Of a stretch of 35,590 bases of DNA, positions 24,698 through 35,544 are shown in pieces (position 1 is the stretch's first letter; each line of letters starts with the position of its first letter). Below the pieces are notes generated by a model. The model was not told the origin of the DNA. It did not search any database and was given only the letters and a program-made list of their open reading frames with translations. The position numbers and the translations under genes are program-made. Source of the DNA: Acidobacteriota bacterium (GTDB lineage Bacteria > Acidobacteriota > Terriglobia > Terriglobales > Acidobacteriaceae); contig JAKAQS010000010.1 in NCBI GenBank assembly GCA_021819585.1, positions 1-35,590 of the forward strand, given 5' to 3'.

Positions 24698-24822
24698 CCG
24701 CTGTCGATTTTTCCGTGCAGGCGCATCCCGGAGCCCCGGCCTTTATTCGCGTTTCCCCCCAATGAAAATGCCACGGCAGGCTCGGTTCGGGAGACCCATC
24801 CGCACGGGAAAAGCTAGAAAGA
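24698..24822 (+). repeat. Palindromic intergenic repeat, copy C (after glnD)
   Basis: This ~125-bp copy is oriented like copy A. The outer stem is TTTTCCGTGC (24709-24718) with GCACGGGAAAA (24802-24812, one bulged G). The inner hairpin is GCGTTTC (24749-24755) with GAAAATGC (24764-24771). Shared blocks with copy A include the GGC-TTTATnnGCGTTT core, CCCAATG and GACCCATC. It ends 5 nt from the glnD stop codon. Confidence 0.72.
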
Positions 24823-24827
24823 CCATC

Positions 24828-27578
24828 TCAGCGGCTGTTCTTCTCAATAGCAGCCAGCAGAGCCGTTCGCAACTCCTTTTCCTGTTCCGCCGTCAGCCGC
24901 CTTCCCTGCAAGGTCAGGTAGAAGACATCGATGGCAGTCTCGCCCTCGGTATCCACCAGCGCCACTTCGACATTAAAACCAAGATCGCTGAGCGTTGCGC
25001 TAATCGCACGCAGGAGTCCGGGAACATCTTGCGTGATCACCTGCAGCAGCGTGCTGTGCGTGGATGCCGTCTCGTCAAATTCAATCCTGGTCTCCACAGG
25101 CACTCGTGGAGACCTGCGCCGGGGACGGCGGCGGCTGCTCAGCAGCTTCTCCACCGAAGTTCTGCCCGCCACCAGATCCCGCAGGCTGGACAGGAACCTC
25201 TCCCGCTCACTCTCGTTCAGCTCTAAAGTGTGGAATGTGTCCGTAAAACGGAAGGTGTCCACCACCACGCCTGCCTGGTTGGCAAAGGCGTCCGCGGTCA
25301 CCACATTCATCCCCCAGGCGGCCAGGGCAGCCGTCATCCCTGCAAACAGCCGCGGACGGTCTGGGGTGACCAGGGTTACCTCATTCACCACCGAACCTGA
25401 CTGTGTGGCCCCGTGGTGAAAGGTCATCTGAAATGGATCCTCGTCAAATCGCTGCGCCATCTCGAAGTGCTGCAGCATCGTCTCGGCCGATCGCGTGCTG
25501 ACGTAACGCTCCGGAAAGCCCTCCAGAAAATGCTCCATCTCCATCTCCCGGCCGGGCAGCAGCGCCAGAACACGGGCGATCTTCTCATCTTTACGCCAGA
25601 ACCCGGTCCCGCCCACTGAAACCCGCGTATGCACCCGCTCCTCATCCACGCTTCGATCCAACTGATTGGCGGTTGCCATGTAGAGCCGCCACAGGCTCTC
25701 GGCCTTCCACGGCGTCAGGGCGTCCGGATGCACGGCGGTGATGTCGGCATAGGTAAACAGCGTCAGCATGCGCAGCAATTCGTGAGTTTGCACCCTTCCC
25801 GCGAAGGCGCGCACGGTCTCGGCATCGAAGATATCGCGCCGGATCGCGGCCGACATCTCCAGATGCATCTCAATGAGGCGCAGAACCTGGCTGGAGTCAT
25901 AGGCGTCCATCTCCAGCCGTTGCAGCACGCTCCGCGCCAGCCGCGCACTCTCCGTCGCGTGACTCTCCCCCACGCGCCCCTTGCCGGTGTCATGCAGCAG
26001 AGCGGCCAGAAACAAGAGCGCCGGGTTCTGCAGTTCTGCCAGAATGGCTCCGAAGCGCACCCTCCAGGCCTCCATCTCCTGCTGGGGCTCCCGAGTTCCG
26101 CCTTTGTCGGCATCCCTGCCCCGGCTTTTGCCGCGCTCCACCGCCGGCTCAGCGGCCATGCCGTGCAGGGTGTCGATCAAGACGAAGGTGTGCTCATCCA
26201 CGGTGTAGCGGTGATAGGCATCCCGAATCACAAGGGCGTCGATCCCATGGAACTCGGGCAGGATCAGTTCCAGCACACCCAGCGAATGCATGGCGCGCAG
26301 CGCATGCCCAGCCTGCCGTCCCGTCAGGATGGCGGCGAGACGTCTCCACAGCCCTGGGCCCTCTTCCAGATTCGCCGAGAGGAGTGGAATCGCCGCGACG
26401 ATCCTGTCTTCGGCGCTGTGCGCCAGGCAAGCTCCGCTCTCCGCCATGGCGCGAAATGCCGAGAGCACGATCTCCGGTTCAAGAGCAACATCCAATCCTC
26501 GAGGAGAAACCTGCTCAAGTTCCAGCACCCCCGCTTTGATTCGGAATCCAGTCTCATTGGACCCGCGAAGACGTTTGACCGAGGCCGGCGTCTCCACCTG
26601 CAACCCGGAGCTCTCCGCCTCGCGCAGCAGGCGCTTTTCAATCACTCGGGCATGGCGAAAGTAGACCCGCATCCAATACGCCGCATCCACGCCGGATCCA
26701 GCCCGGCCGGTGAGACCAATCCGTTGCCGGGCGGCTGCATCCTGCGCCTCCCAGTCCAGGATGTTGTCGTCTCGCTCATGGCGATAGTGCAGAAAGCACC
26801 GCACGGCGGACAGAAACGCCACAGCGTCCCGCAACTCACCGCCTTCAATCCGATCGCCAGGAAGATGGTCAACATGCATCAGCGGCTGGGGCGATCGTCC
26901 CTTTTCCACTCCATCTGGAAGGATCAGGCGTTTGCCCGAACGCAGCTCGTGCAGCCAGTGAGAGGCGTTCACATCCCGCAATCCGCCCGGGGAATCTTTG
27001 ATATTTGGTTCCAGGTGAAACAGCGTGTCGCCAAACTTTGCATGGCGCTCCCGGGTCAACCGCGCCAAGGCTTCGCCAATCGCCCGGCCATCGCGGGAAC
27101 GCAGCTTCGCCAACGACTTGTCCTGTAACCGGGAGAAGAGGGCTGCATCGCCGCCCAGCCGGCGAACGTCCAGAAGCGAAAGAGCGAACTCGGGATTGTC
27201 TTCATCCAGACGCTCGCAGTCGCCCGGAGTTCGTGTGGCCGGCGATACCTGCAGGCCGCAATCCCACAGCGACTGCGAGAGTCGGCGGATGGGCTCCTTG
27301 GCGGGCTTCTCCATCCCCTTCTCGACGCAAAACAACAGATCCACGTCAGAACAGGGAAAGAGCTGTCCTCTTCCGTAGCCGCCGATCGCGCAGACGGCGA
27401 CTCCCTTGCCCAGCGAAGTATCTGCCTGCAACTCCTCTGACCAGAAGCGCAGGACAAACTCGTCGACCAGGGCGGAACGAGCCGCCGTGGCCCGCAAGCC
27501 GTCTCCGTTGGACTCGAAGAGGCCGCGAATCTCCGCCATTCTTCTCTCGTAGGCGCCGCGTGCGGTTACCCCCGACAT
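24828..27578 (-). CDS. glnD: [Protein-PII] uridylyltransferase / uridylyl-removing enzyme
   Basis: GlnD reads glutamine and adds or removes UMP on the PII protein. This 916-aa product has the nucleotidyltransferase motif GGYGRGQLFPCSDVDLLF (residues 66-83, with D78 and D80). The PII-uridylyltransferase middle follows, then an HD hydrolase domain with FLAALLHDTGKGRVGESHATE (near 530-550), then two ACT domains (near 730-800, EVTLVTPDRPRLFAGMTAAL; and near 840-905, LLQVITQDVPGLLRAISATL). All four functional modules are intact, so both activities are expected. The ATG at 27578 has GGAGG 6 nt upstream. It follows glnK by 61 bp in the amtB-glnK-glnD run. Confidence 0.96.
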   Translation of the reverse strand: MSGVTARGAYERRMAEIRGLFESNGDGLRATAARSALVDEFVLRFWSEELQADTSLGKGVAVCAIGGYGRGQLFPCSDVDLLFCVEKGMEKPAKEPIRRLSQSLWDCGLQVSPATRTPGDCERLDEDNPEFALSLLDVRRLGGDAALFSRLQDKSLAKLRSRDGRAIGEALARLTRERHAKFGDTLFHLEPNIKDSPGGLRDVNASHWLHELRSGKRLILPDGVEKGRSPQPLMHVDHLPGDRIEGGELRDAVAFLSAVRCFLHYRHERDDNILDWEAQDAAARQRIGLTGRAGSGVDAAYWMRVYFRHARVIEKRLLREAESSGLQVETPASVKRLRGSNETGFRIKAGVLELEQVSPRGLDVALEPEIVLSAFRAMAESGACLAHSAEDRIVAAIPLLSANLEEGPGLWRRLAAILTGRQAGHALRAMHSLGVLELILPEFHGIDALVIRDAYHRYTVDEHTFVLIDTLHGMAAEPAVERGKSRGRDADKGGTREPQQEMEAWRVRFGAILAELQNPALLFLAALLHDTGKGRVGESHATESARLARSVLQRLEMDAYDSSQVLRLIEMHLEMSAAIRRDIFDAETVRAFAGRVQTHELLRMLTLFTYADITAVHPDALTPWKAESLWRLYMATANQLDRSVDEERVHTRVSVGGTGFWRKDEKIARVLALLPGREMEMEHFLEGFPERYVSTRSAETMLQHFEMAQRFDEDPFQMTFHHGATQSGSVVNEVTLVTPDRPRLFAGMTAALAAWGMNVVTADAFANQAGVVVDTFRFTDTFHTLELNESERERFLSSLRDLVAGRTSVEKLLSSRRRPRRRSPRVPVETRIEFDETASTHSTLLQVITQDVPGLLRAISATLSDLGFNVEVALVDTEGETAIDVFYLTLQGRRLTAEQEKELRTALLAAIEKNSR

Positions 27579-27639
27579 TGGATCCCTCCCCTGCCGCCAT
27601 GCTTCGCATCGCTGAAAACCTGGTCCCTGGCCTCACGTC

Positions 27640-29450
<1,811 letters not shown>

Positions 29451-29909
29451 GGCAACTTCTGCCCTGCCTCCCTTGAATCTTTTGCTTTATCCTTCAAACC
29501 AGCCGGGTTTTGGTTCGTTGCCGACGAGCCGCACCGGTGGCGCCTCACACTGCGGATCGAGCGCGCCTTGCGGAGATCTTTAGCCAAACAGCACTCATTC
29601 AAAAAGACTTATAGGCCATAACGACGCTTCGCGGATCCGATTTCCAAGCTGATCCAGGTGCTTGCATCGCCGGTTGTTCCAGTTTCCCTAGTCTACAACG
29701 GTTCCACATCTCCATGAGAACGGCCATGCGCTCTGCGGGAAGGCATCCCCACGAGCGGCAGACCATTCGTCCGGCTCGATGGCGCAGGATCGGTCCTCAG
29801 GATCGGTCCTCAGGACGCAGAGCGCGGGCACGCATAGCCGCATCAGGGCGCGGCGGCGCAGAGTCGAACCCCCTGCCCCTCCTATCGCGGCTTGCGTTAC
29901 TCTTTGGGA
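29451..29909. other. Divergent gap between amtB and the cupin gene
   Basis: No gene is supported in these 459 bp. The only clear structure is a tandem duplication: AGGATCGGTCCTC at 29786-29798 repeated exactly at 29799-29811, with AGGA continuing. No sigma-54 (GG-N10-GC) promoter was recognised for amtB. Confidence 0.4.
29786..29811 (+). repeat. 13-bp perfect tandem repeat
   Basis: Two exact copies of AGGATCGGTCCTC lie end to end, followed by a partial third (AGGA). The unit has internal dyad symmetry (GGATC/GGTCC-like). It lies about 100 bp upstream of the cupin gene and may be a slippage product or a regulator site. Confidence 0.7.
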
Positions 29910-30278
29910 ATGTCCAATCCATGGCGTCATCTCCGTTGGTCAGAAGAGCCGGTCACGCAACTCAATCCCCTTCTCAGCCGTCAGTTTGTCTCCGGGTCGC
30001 AGTGCATGCTCGCCCGTCTGGAGCTCCGGAAAGGCTGTACCGTCCCCCGCCATCAGCACCACCACGAGCAGATCTCTTCCGTCCTGCGGGGAGCGCTACG
30101 TTTCGTGATGGGCGAAGAGGGTGCGGCCGTGGAGACCATCGTCCGCGAAGGCGAGGTTCTGGTCATCCCCGGCCACGTTCTCCACGCCGTTGAGGCGATT
30201 GAGGACACTCTTGCTCTGGACGTGTTCGCCCCTCCCCGCCAGGACTGGATCTCCGGCGACGATGCGTATCTGCGCTGA
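29910..30278 (+). CDS. Small cupin domain protein
   Basis: This 122-aa single-domain cupin has the first cupin motif as RHQHHHEQISSVLRG (H48, H50, and Q54 in place of the more usual Glu) and the second as GEVLVIPGHVLHAVEAIED (H92). The HEQ form is common in small metal-binding cupins. The catalytic role is unknown; such proteins include isomerases, dioxygenases and regulators. The frame is open to TTG 29892, but ATG 29910 gives the natural N-terminus MSNPWRHL. gmhA follows 98 bp downstream on the same strand, and they may be co-transcribed. Confidence 0.8.
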   Translation: MSNPWRHLRWSEEPVTQLNPLLSRQFVSGSQCMLARLELRKGCTVPRHQHHHEQISSVLRGALRFVMGEEGAAVETIVREGEVLVIPGHVLHAVEAIEDTLALDVFAPPRQDWISGDDAYLR

Positions 30279-30376
30279 CGGGAAAGTTGCTGTATCTTGT
30301 TGACGCAGGTTGAGGAGCACTTCTCCCGCAGCGGGAGCGGCCGGACCGGACGCGGGAGGGGATGAGGAGTACACCC

Positions 30377-30988
30377 ATGACGGATCTGGTAAAGCGCCAA
30401 TTGGCCCAATCCATTGCCACCATGACTCGGGTTCTGCGTGACGAGAGCATTCATGCTGCCGTCGTCTCCGCGGCACGCATCATCACCGACGCCTTGATGT
30501 CGGGACACAAGCTGCTGGTATGCGGCAATGGAGGGTCTGCCGCCGATGCGCAGCATCTGGTGGCTGAGTTTGTCGCCCGCCTCACCGTCGACCGGCCTGC
30601 TCTGCGCGCCATCGCCCTCACCACCGACACCAGCATCCTGACCGCTATCGGCAACGACCACTCCTACGACAATATCTTCGAGCGCCAGGTGGAAGCTCTT
30701 GGGCAAACCGGAGACGTGCTTCTGGCGATCTCCACCTCCGGCAACTCCAGGAACTGCGTCAAAGCCCTCAAGCTGGCCCAGGGGCTCGGCGTGCGCACGC
30801 TGGCATTTACCGGCAACCAGGGCGGCGCCATGAAGGATCTGGCCGAGATCAACGTCATCATCCCCTCCCAGACCACCATGAACATTCAGGAGTGTCACCT
30901 CGCTCTGGAACACATCCTGTGCATGCTGGTGGAGCGCTTCACCTTTGGAGAAGAGTTTGGCGAACGGCCCAGACTGCTATCGGAGTAA
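30377..30988 (+). CDS. gmhA: Phosphoheptose isomerase (SIS domain)
   Basis: GmhA converts sedoheptulose 7-phosphate to glycero-manno-heptose 7-phosphate, the first step to LPS heptose. This 203-aa SIS-domain protein keeps the active-site set H60, E64 (DAQHLVAEFVARL), Q171 and H179 (NIQECHLALEH), equivalent to H61/E65/Q172/H180 of E. coli. The phosphate-binding SIS motifs CGNGGSAADA and ISTSGNSRN are present. I chose ATG 30377 because GAGGAG lies 7 nt upstream; the ATG at 30362 precedes it. The other heptose genes (gmhB, hldE) are not in the window. A GC hairpin (CTCCCGC/GCGGGAG near 30326-30356) precedes the gene. Confidence 0.93.
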   Translation: MTDLVKRQLAQSIATMTRVLRDESIHAAVVSAARIITDALMSGHKLLVCGNGGSAADAQHLVAEFVARLTVDRPALRAIALTTDTSILTAIGNDHSYDNIFERQVEALGQTGDVLLAISTSGNSRNCVKALKLAQGLGVRTLAFTGNQGGAMKDLAEINVIIPSQTTMNIQECHLALEHILCMLVERFTFGEEFGERPRLLSE

Positions 30989-30993
30989 CACGT

Positions 30994-32328
30994 TCAGACT
31001 CCGGCGTGATCTTCCATCTCCGCCTCTTCAGCGTCGGCGAGAATCCCCATCTCCACATAGATCGGCCGCATCACCTTGCGCACCCCCGGTAGCTGGGTAG
31101 TAAACCACAGCGAGCCGAGCACACACATCGACCCGTTCAACATCACCGTATGCGGGGCGCCAAAGTGATGCGCCAGGTACCCTGCGAGCAGACTCCCAAA
31201 CGGAGCCATGCCTACAAAGGCCATCGTGTAGTAGCTCATCACCCGGGCGCGCTTGTCCTCCGGCACCAAGGTCTGAATCACCGTATTGCTGGCAGCCATC
31301 CCTTGCATCATGCCAAAGCCCACCACCGTAAGCAGAAGCATAGACAGCCAGAGCACGTGGGAGAAACCCAGGAGAATCAGCCCGGCGCCAAACATGCCGG
31401 CGGCGATCTGAATCATGGTCGTCAATCCACGCACGCTCTTGCGCACTGCCAGCGATATGGCCGATACCAAGGCTCCCGCCCCCGAGGCGCCGGTGAGAAA
31501 GCCCAGCGTATGCGCTCCTCCATGCAGAACTCCACCGGCAAAGATTGGCAGCAGCACCGTGAAGGGCATACCCATCAGGTTGGTCAGCGCAAACAGCAAA
31601 AGAATCGTTCGGGCGGGTTTGAATCGGCTCACATAGGCCCACCCCTCCTTCATCTGCACCAGCATGGAAGTGGCGGGCCGGCCCAGCCCGGTCGTCTTCA
31701 CCCTCATCATCAACAGAGAGAGAATCACAGCTCCATAGCTGATGCCGTCGATCAGAAAACAGTAACCCTCACCCACCCAGGCGATCACCAGCCCGGCCAG
31801 CGCCGGCCCAACCATCCGGGCCAGATTCACGATCGACGAGTTGATGGCGATGGCATTGCCCAGATCCTGCTTGTCATCCACCATCTGCACCAAAAATGCC
31901 TGGCGGCCCGGCATATCAAAGGCGTTGATCAACCCCTGCAGGGAAGCCAATACAATGACTTCCTTGATGTTGATGATTCGGGAGAGCGTCAGGCCGGCGA
32001 GCGTCAGAGACTGCAACCCCGCCAGGGTCTGCGTACACACCAGAAGCTTGCGGCGATCCATCCGCTCCACCCATACACCGGCAAACGGCGCCAGCAGGAA
32101 GGTAAGAATCTGGCTTGAGAATCCCACCACACCCAGCAACAGCGCTGACCCAGTCAGGCGATAGACCAGCCAACTGGTTGCCAGCCGAGTCATCCAGGTC
32201 CCGATCAGCGAAAGACTCTGCCCGGAGACAAACAGCTTGAAGTTGCGATGTTTCAGAGCTCGCCAGGCATGCGCAAACCTGCTCCCAGTCTCCTCCGCCG
32301 CCATCTCTTCCGCCGCTCTTCCCACCAT
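30994..32328 (-). CDS. MFS transporter, EntS/MFS_3-like exporter
   Basis: This 444-aa protein has about 12 hydrophobic segments. It has the MFS loop 2-3 motif as GVWVERMDRRKLLV and a second-half repeat near GYLAHHFGAPHTV. N-terminal FRRFKLF-like HRNFKLFVSGQSLSLIGTWMTRLATSWLVYRLTGSA is typical of the MFS_3 (EntS-like) group of exporters of siderophores or drugs. Substrate is unknown. It converges on gmhA with only 5 bp between the stop codons. glgX lies upstream on the same strand after a 190-bp gap without a gene. Confidence 0.88.
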   Translation of the reverse strand: MVGRAAEEMAAEETGSRFAHAWRALKHRNFKLFVSGQSLSLIGTWMTRLATSWLVYRLTGSALLLGVVGFSSQILTFLLAPFAGVWVERMDRRKLLVCTQTLAGLQSLTLAGLTLSRIINIKEVIVLASLQGLINAFDMPGRQAFLVQMVDDKQDLGNAIAINSSIVNLARMVGPALAGLVIAWVGEGYCFLIDGISYGAVILSLLMMRVKTTGLGRPATSMLVQMKEGWAYVSRFKPARTILLLFALTNLMGMPFTVLLPIFAGGVLHGGAHTLGFLTGASGAGALVSAISLAVRKSVRGLTTMIQIAAGMFGAGLILLGFSHVLWLSMLLLTVVGFGMMQGMAASNTVIQTLVPEDKRARVMSYYTMAFVGMAPFGSLLAGYLAHHFGAPHTVMLNGSMCVLGSLWFTTQLPGVRKVMRPIYVEMGILADAEEAEMEDHAGV

Positions 32329-32518
32329 CTCACTCTACATGCTACCGCCTGTCCCTGCGGCACAACCTCGCCTGTAAGCCATGAAGCCGGAGGGCCTGCA
32401 TCCAGGTGTTTCTTCACCCTGCGTTACAAGTTGCTGGCTTTGCCGGAGAGCAGAGATGTCCAGCCGGTTCCATGTCCTCGGCCCACCCCCTTTGGATCTG
32501 CTCCCGCCGTCGGCTTGC

Positions 32519-34687
32519 CTACACTGTCCGCGTGAGCTTATACCCCAGCGGTGACCTGGCCCGCTCTTCGGTAGCATCGCTGTAGACGCGCATCGAGCGC
32601 CCGGTAAGAAGCACCTTTTTCTCCGCCTCACCATCGCAAAACGGGTTCTCAATCTTCTCCGTATCCAGCACCTGCCTCCACGGGGTTCCATCGGGCGGCT
32701 CCGGCAGGGTATATTCCACGTCTTCGACGGCGGCATTGACCAGAATCAGAAAACTGTCATCTTCCACAGGTCTTCCTTCATCATCCATCACCTGCAAGGT
32801 CTTGCCATTGAGCAGCAGCCCAATGGACTTATTCCAAGGCTCGCTCCATCCGCGCTCGGGGATCTGCCGGCCATTGGCCCCGTACCAGGCAATGTCCATC
32901 TCCAGGGATCCACGAATCACCCGGTCCTGAAAGAACCTTCGCCGGTGCAGATTGGGATGGCTGCGGCGCAGCTTGATCAGGCCGGCGGTAAACTCCAGCA
33001 GCCGCTCGCCTTCCTCGTCCATCTCCCAGTTGAACCAGCTCAGCTCATTGTCCTGGCAATATGCGTTGTTGTTGCCGCGCTGGGAGCGGCCAAACTCATC
33101 GCCGCCCAGCAGCATCGGAACGCCCTGGCTCAGCATCAGCGTAGCCATGAAGTTTCGCATCTGCCGCCGGCGGAGTTGCAGGATCCAAGGATCGTCGGTT
33201 GGACCCTCTACCCCCATGTTCCAGCTATCGTTGTAGTCGGAGCCATCTCGGTTCTGGTCTCCATTCGCTTCGTTATGCTTCTGGTTGTAGCTGACCAGGT
33301 CGCAGAGTGTGAATCCATCGTGCGCGGTCACGAAGTTGATGGACGCGGACGGCTTGCGTCCGTCGTTCTGATACAGGTCGCTGGAGCCGGTCAGGCGGTG
33401 AGCAAAGTCTGAGAGCTGCCCGCTATCCCCCTTCCAGAACCGCCGCACCGTGTCCCTGTACTTGCCGTTCCACTCCGCCCATAGCACCGGGAAGCGCCCT
33501 ACCTGGTAGCCGCCCTCGCCGATGTCCCAGGGCTCCGCAATCAGCTTGACGTGGGCCAGGATTGGATCCTGGTGAATGGTGTCGAAGAAGGCGCCCAGCT
33601 TGTTGACGTCATGCAGCTCGCGGGCCAGCGTCGATGCCAGATCGAAGCGGAAGCCATCGACATGCATTCCGGTCACCCAGTAGCGCAGGCTGTCCATGAT
33701 GAGCTTGAGGGTCTGCGGATGATAGACATTCAGCGAGTTTCCCGTCCCCGTATAGTCCACATAGCGGCGCGGATTGTCGATCTCGGTGCGGTAGTAGGTG
33801 ATATTGTCCACGCCTTTGAGAAAGAGCATCGGCCCCTGCTCATCGCCCTCGCAGGTGTGGTTGTAGACCACATCCAGAATCACCTCCAACCCGGCTTCGT
33901 GCAGCCGCTTGACCATCTCCTTGAACTCATTCACCTGCTGTCCCGTATCGCCGCCGGAGCTGTAGCGCGCCATGGGCGCAAAGAAGCCCAGCGTGTTGTA
34001 ACCCCAGTAATCGCGCAGGCCGCGCTTGATGAGCTTTGCTTCGTCGATGAAGTGATGCACCGGCATCAGTTCAACGGCTGTGACGCCGAGATTCTTCAGA
34101 TACGCGATACTTGCTTCGTGGGCAAGGCCGGCGAAGGTGCCGCGCAGCTTCTCCGGCACCTTCGGATTTTTAAGGGAAAATCCCCGCACATGCACCTCAT
34201 AGATCACCGAATCGGAGATGGGAGTCTCCAGCGGGTGATCCTCTTCCCAATCGAAGTGCCAATCCACCACAACGCTCTTGGGCACGGAGGCCGCATCATC
34301 GGCGTCGCAGCGGGCAGGATCCTCCTCCTCCATCCCTCCGACACAGGCCCTGATGGGTCCACTGTGATCCACCTCACCTGAGATCGCCCGGGCATAGGGG
34401 TCCACCATGAGCTTGGACCGGTTGAAGCACATCCCCCGGCTCGGATCCCAGGGGCCATCCACGCGGTAGCCATAACGCTGTCCGGGCTGCACACCGCGCA
34501 CCAGGCCGTGCCAGACAAAGGTCGTTTGCTCCTTCAACTCCACACACTCGGTCTGCTCTCCGGCATCATTGAACAGGCAAACAAGGACCGCCGTGGCGTG
34601 CTCGGAGAAGAGAGCGAAGTTTGTCCCCAGGGCCATCGGCGTTGCGCCCAGGGGGTAAGGCTTACCGGGAAGAACCGTGCGAGACAT
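32519..34687 (-). CDS. glgX: Glycogen debranching enzyme GlgX
   Basis: GlgX cleaves alpha-1,6 branches from phosphorylase-limited glycogen. The 722-aa protein has an N-terminal CBM48 (GATPMALGTNFALFSEHATAVLVCLF) and a GH13 barrel. The catalytic nucleophile Asp is in MHVDGFRFDLAST (near residue 346), the acid Glu in LIAEPWDIGEGGYQVG (near 385) and the third Asp in VTAHDGFTLCD (near 455). The starting MSRTVLPGKPYPLGAT is the family norm. There is only a weak ribosome binding site (GAGG, 13 nt). No other glycogen gene is in the window. Isoamylase (TreX-like) is the main alternative name. Confidence 0.93.
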   Translation of the reverse strand: MSRTVLPGKPYPLGATPMALGTNFALFSEHATAVLVCLFNDAGEQTECVELKEQTTFVWHGLVRGVQPGQRYGYRVDGPWDPSRGMCFNRSKLMVDPYARAISGEVDHSGPIRACVGGMEEEDPARCDADDAASVPKSVVVDWHFDWEEDHPLETPISDSVIYEVHVRGFSLKNPKVPEKLRGTFAGLAHEASIAYLKNLGVTAVELMPVHHFIDEAKLIKRGLRDYWGYNTLGFFAPMARYSSGGDTGQQVNEFKEMVKRLHEAGLEVILDVVYNHTCEGDEQGPMLFLKGVDNITYYRTEIDNPRRYVDYTGTGNSLNVYHPQTLKLIMDSLRYWVTGMHVDGFRFDLASTLARELHDVNKLGAFFDTIHQDPILAHVKLIAEPWDIGEGGYQVGRFPVLWAEWNGKYRDTVRRFWKGDSGQLSDFAHRLTGSSDLYQNDGRKPSASINFVTAHDGFTLCDLVSYNQKHNEANGDQNRDGSDYNDSWNMGVEGPTDDPWILQLRRRQMRNFMATLMLSQGVPMLLGGDEFGRSQRGNNNAYCQDNELSWFNWEMDEEGERLLEFTAGLIKLRRSHPNLHRRRFFQDRVIRGSLEMDIAWYGANGRQIPERGWSEPWNKSIGLLLNGKTLQVMDDEGRPVEDDSFLILVNAAVEDVEYTLPEPPDGTPWRQVLDTEKIENPFCDGEAEKKVLLTGRSMRVYSDATEERARSPLGYKLTRTV

Positions 34688-34828
34688 CGAAGATTAAAGA
34701 CCTCGGAGGATACAGACTTGGCTGTCAGTCAAAAGGATACCTCGGCTCCGCGCGGCGTCAGCACGGTTCAGAACGCCGCACTCGCCTGCCGATCGCCCAA
34801 AGACCCTCCAGAGCGATAGTCTCAACTC
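34688..34828. promoter_or_regulatory. Divergent gap between glgX and engB
   Basis: This 141-bp stretch must hold the starts for both divergently transcribed genes. No well-matched promoter or operator could be picked by eye. Confidence 0.3.
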
Positions 34829-35458
34829 ATGCACTTTGTCACCCGGTTTCTGCTTTCGGCAACCAGTCCTGACCACTTCCCCAACGCCGCGCGCACCTTC
34901 GACGCCCCGGAGGTAGCCTTCCTGGGCCGATCCAACGTTGGCAAGTCTTCCCTAATCAACGCTCTGCTTGGCGCCCAGGAGGCAAAGGTCTCCTCCACGC
35001 CCGGCCGCACTCGCGCCATCAACTTCTTTGCGCTGCACAAGACCACCGGCAAGAGTGGCGGGACAAGCTTTGCCCCGCGTCCCTCATTGATCTTCGCCGA
35101 CCTGCCCGGCTACGGCTACGCAAAGGTCTCCAAGTCCATTTCCGCGGAGTGGCCCACCTTCATCGAGCCTTACCTTGGCGAACGTCAGCAGCTCGCGCTC
35201 TGCCTTTGTCTGGTGGACACCAACATTCCCCCTCAGCCGAGCGATACCCTGCTCATCAACGCCCTGCGCGCCATGCAGCGTCCCCACCTGGTCGTGGGCA
35301 CCAAGTCCGATCGCCTCAGCGGAAACCAGCTTGCCAAATCGCTCTCGGCGCTGTGCAAGGCTCATGATGTGGATCGCGTTCTACCCGTCTCGTCAAAGTC
35401 CCCCGCAGGCATCAAAGCCCTGTGGCCGGAGATACTGAATGTGGTCGAGGACGACTGA
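34829..35458 (+). CDS. engB: Ribosome biogenesis GTP-binding protein EngB/YsxC
   Basis: EngB (YsxC/YihA) is an essential GTPase for 50S subunit assembly. This 209-aa protein shows G1 GRSNVGKS (residues 33-40), the G2 threonine region STPGRTRAINFF (56-67), G3 DLPGYGYAKVSK (91-102), G4 TKSD (158-161) and a G5-like SSK near 190. A ~15-residue insert (KTTGKSGGTSFAPRP) lies between G2 and G3. Length and order fit the family. The gene is alone on the plus strand. Confidence 0.95.
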   Translation: MHFVTRFLLSATSPDHFPNAARTFDAPEVAFLGRSNVGKSSLINALLGAQEAKVSSTPGRTRAINFFALHKTTGKSGGTSFAPRPSLIFADLPGYGYAKVSKSISAEWPTFIEPYLGERQQLALCLCLVDTNIPPQPSDTLLINALRAMQRPHLVVGTKSDRLSGNQLAKSLSALCKAHDVDRVLPVSSKSPAGIKALWPEILNVVEDD

Positions 35459-35512
35459 CTCGATATCCACAAGCCGTGACTCCGTCGCGCGATCGACCGC
35501 AGACCGCTCCTG

Positions 35513-35544
35513 TTGGCAGCCGCACTGCTTGGCAGCCGCACTGC
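35513..35544 (+). repeat. 16-bp perfect tandem duplication after engB
   Basis: TTGGCAGCCGCACTGC occurs twice in a row (35513-35528, 35529-35544), 55 nt after the engB stop. It looks like a recent slippage or duplication. No gene is seen in the last 132 bp. Confidence 0.8.

Noticed and set aside
25629-27128. 499-codon plus-strand frame opposite glnD
   Set aside because: glnD on the other strand has intact NTase, HD and ACT motifs; the opposite frame shows no recognisable domain or ribosome binding site.
29451-29700. Sigma-54/NtrC promoter upstream of amtB
   Set aside because: No GG-N10-GC element with flanking TGGCAC/TTGCA matches was found on the minus strand.
29850-29890. tRNA-like GTCGAACCCCCTGC on the plus strand near the cupin
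   Set aside because: Read on the other strand it gives a T-loop-like GGTTCGACT, but no acceptor, D or anticodon arms can be built around it.
31150-32118. 322-codon plus-strand frame opposite the MFS gene
   Set aside because: His/Gln-rich antisense of transmembrane segments, a typical artefact.
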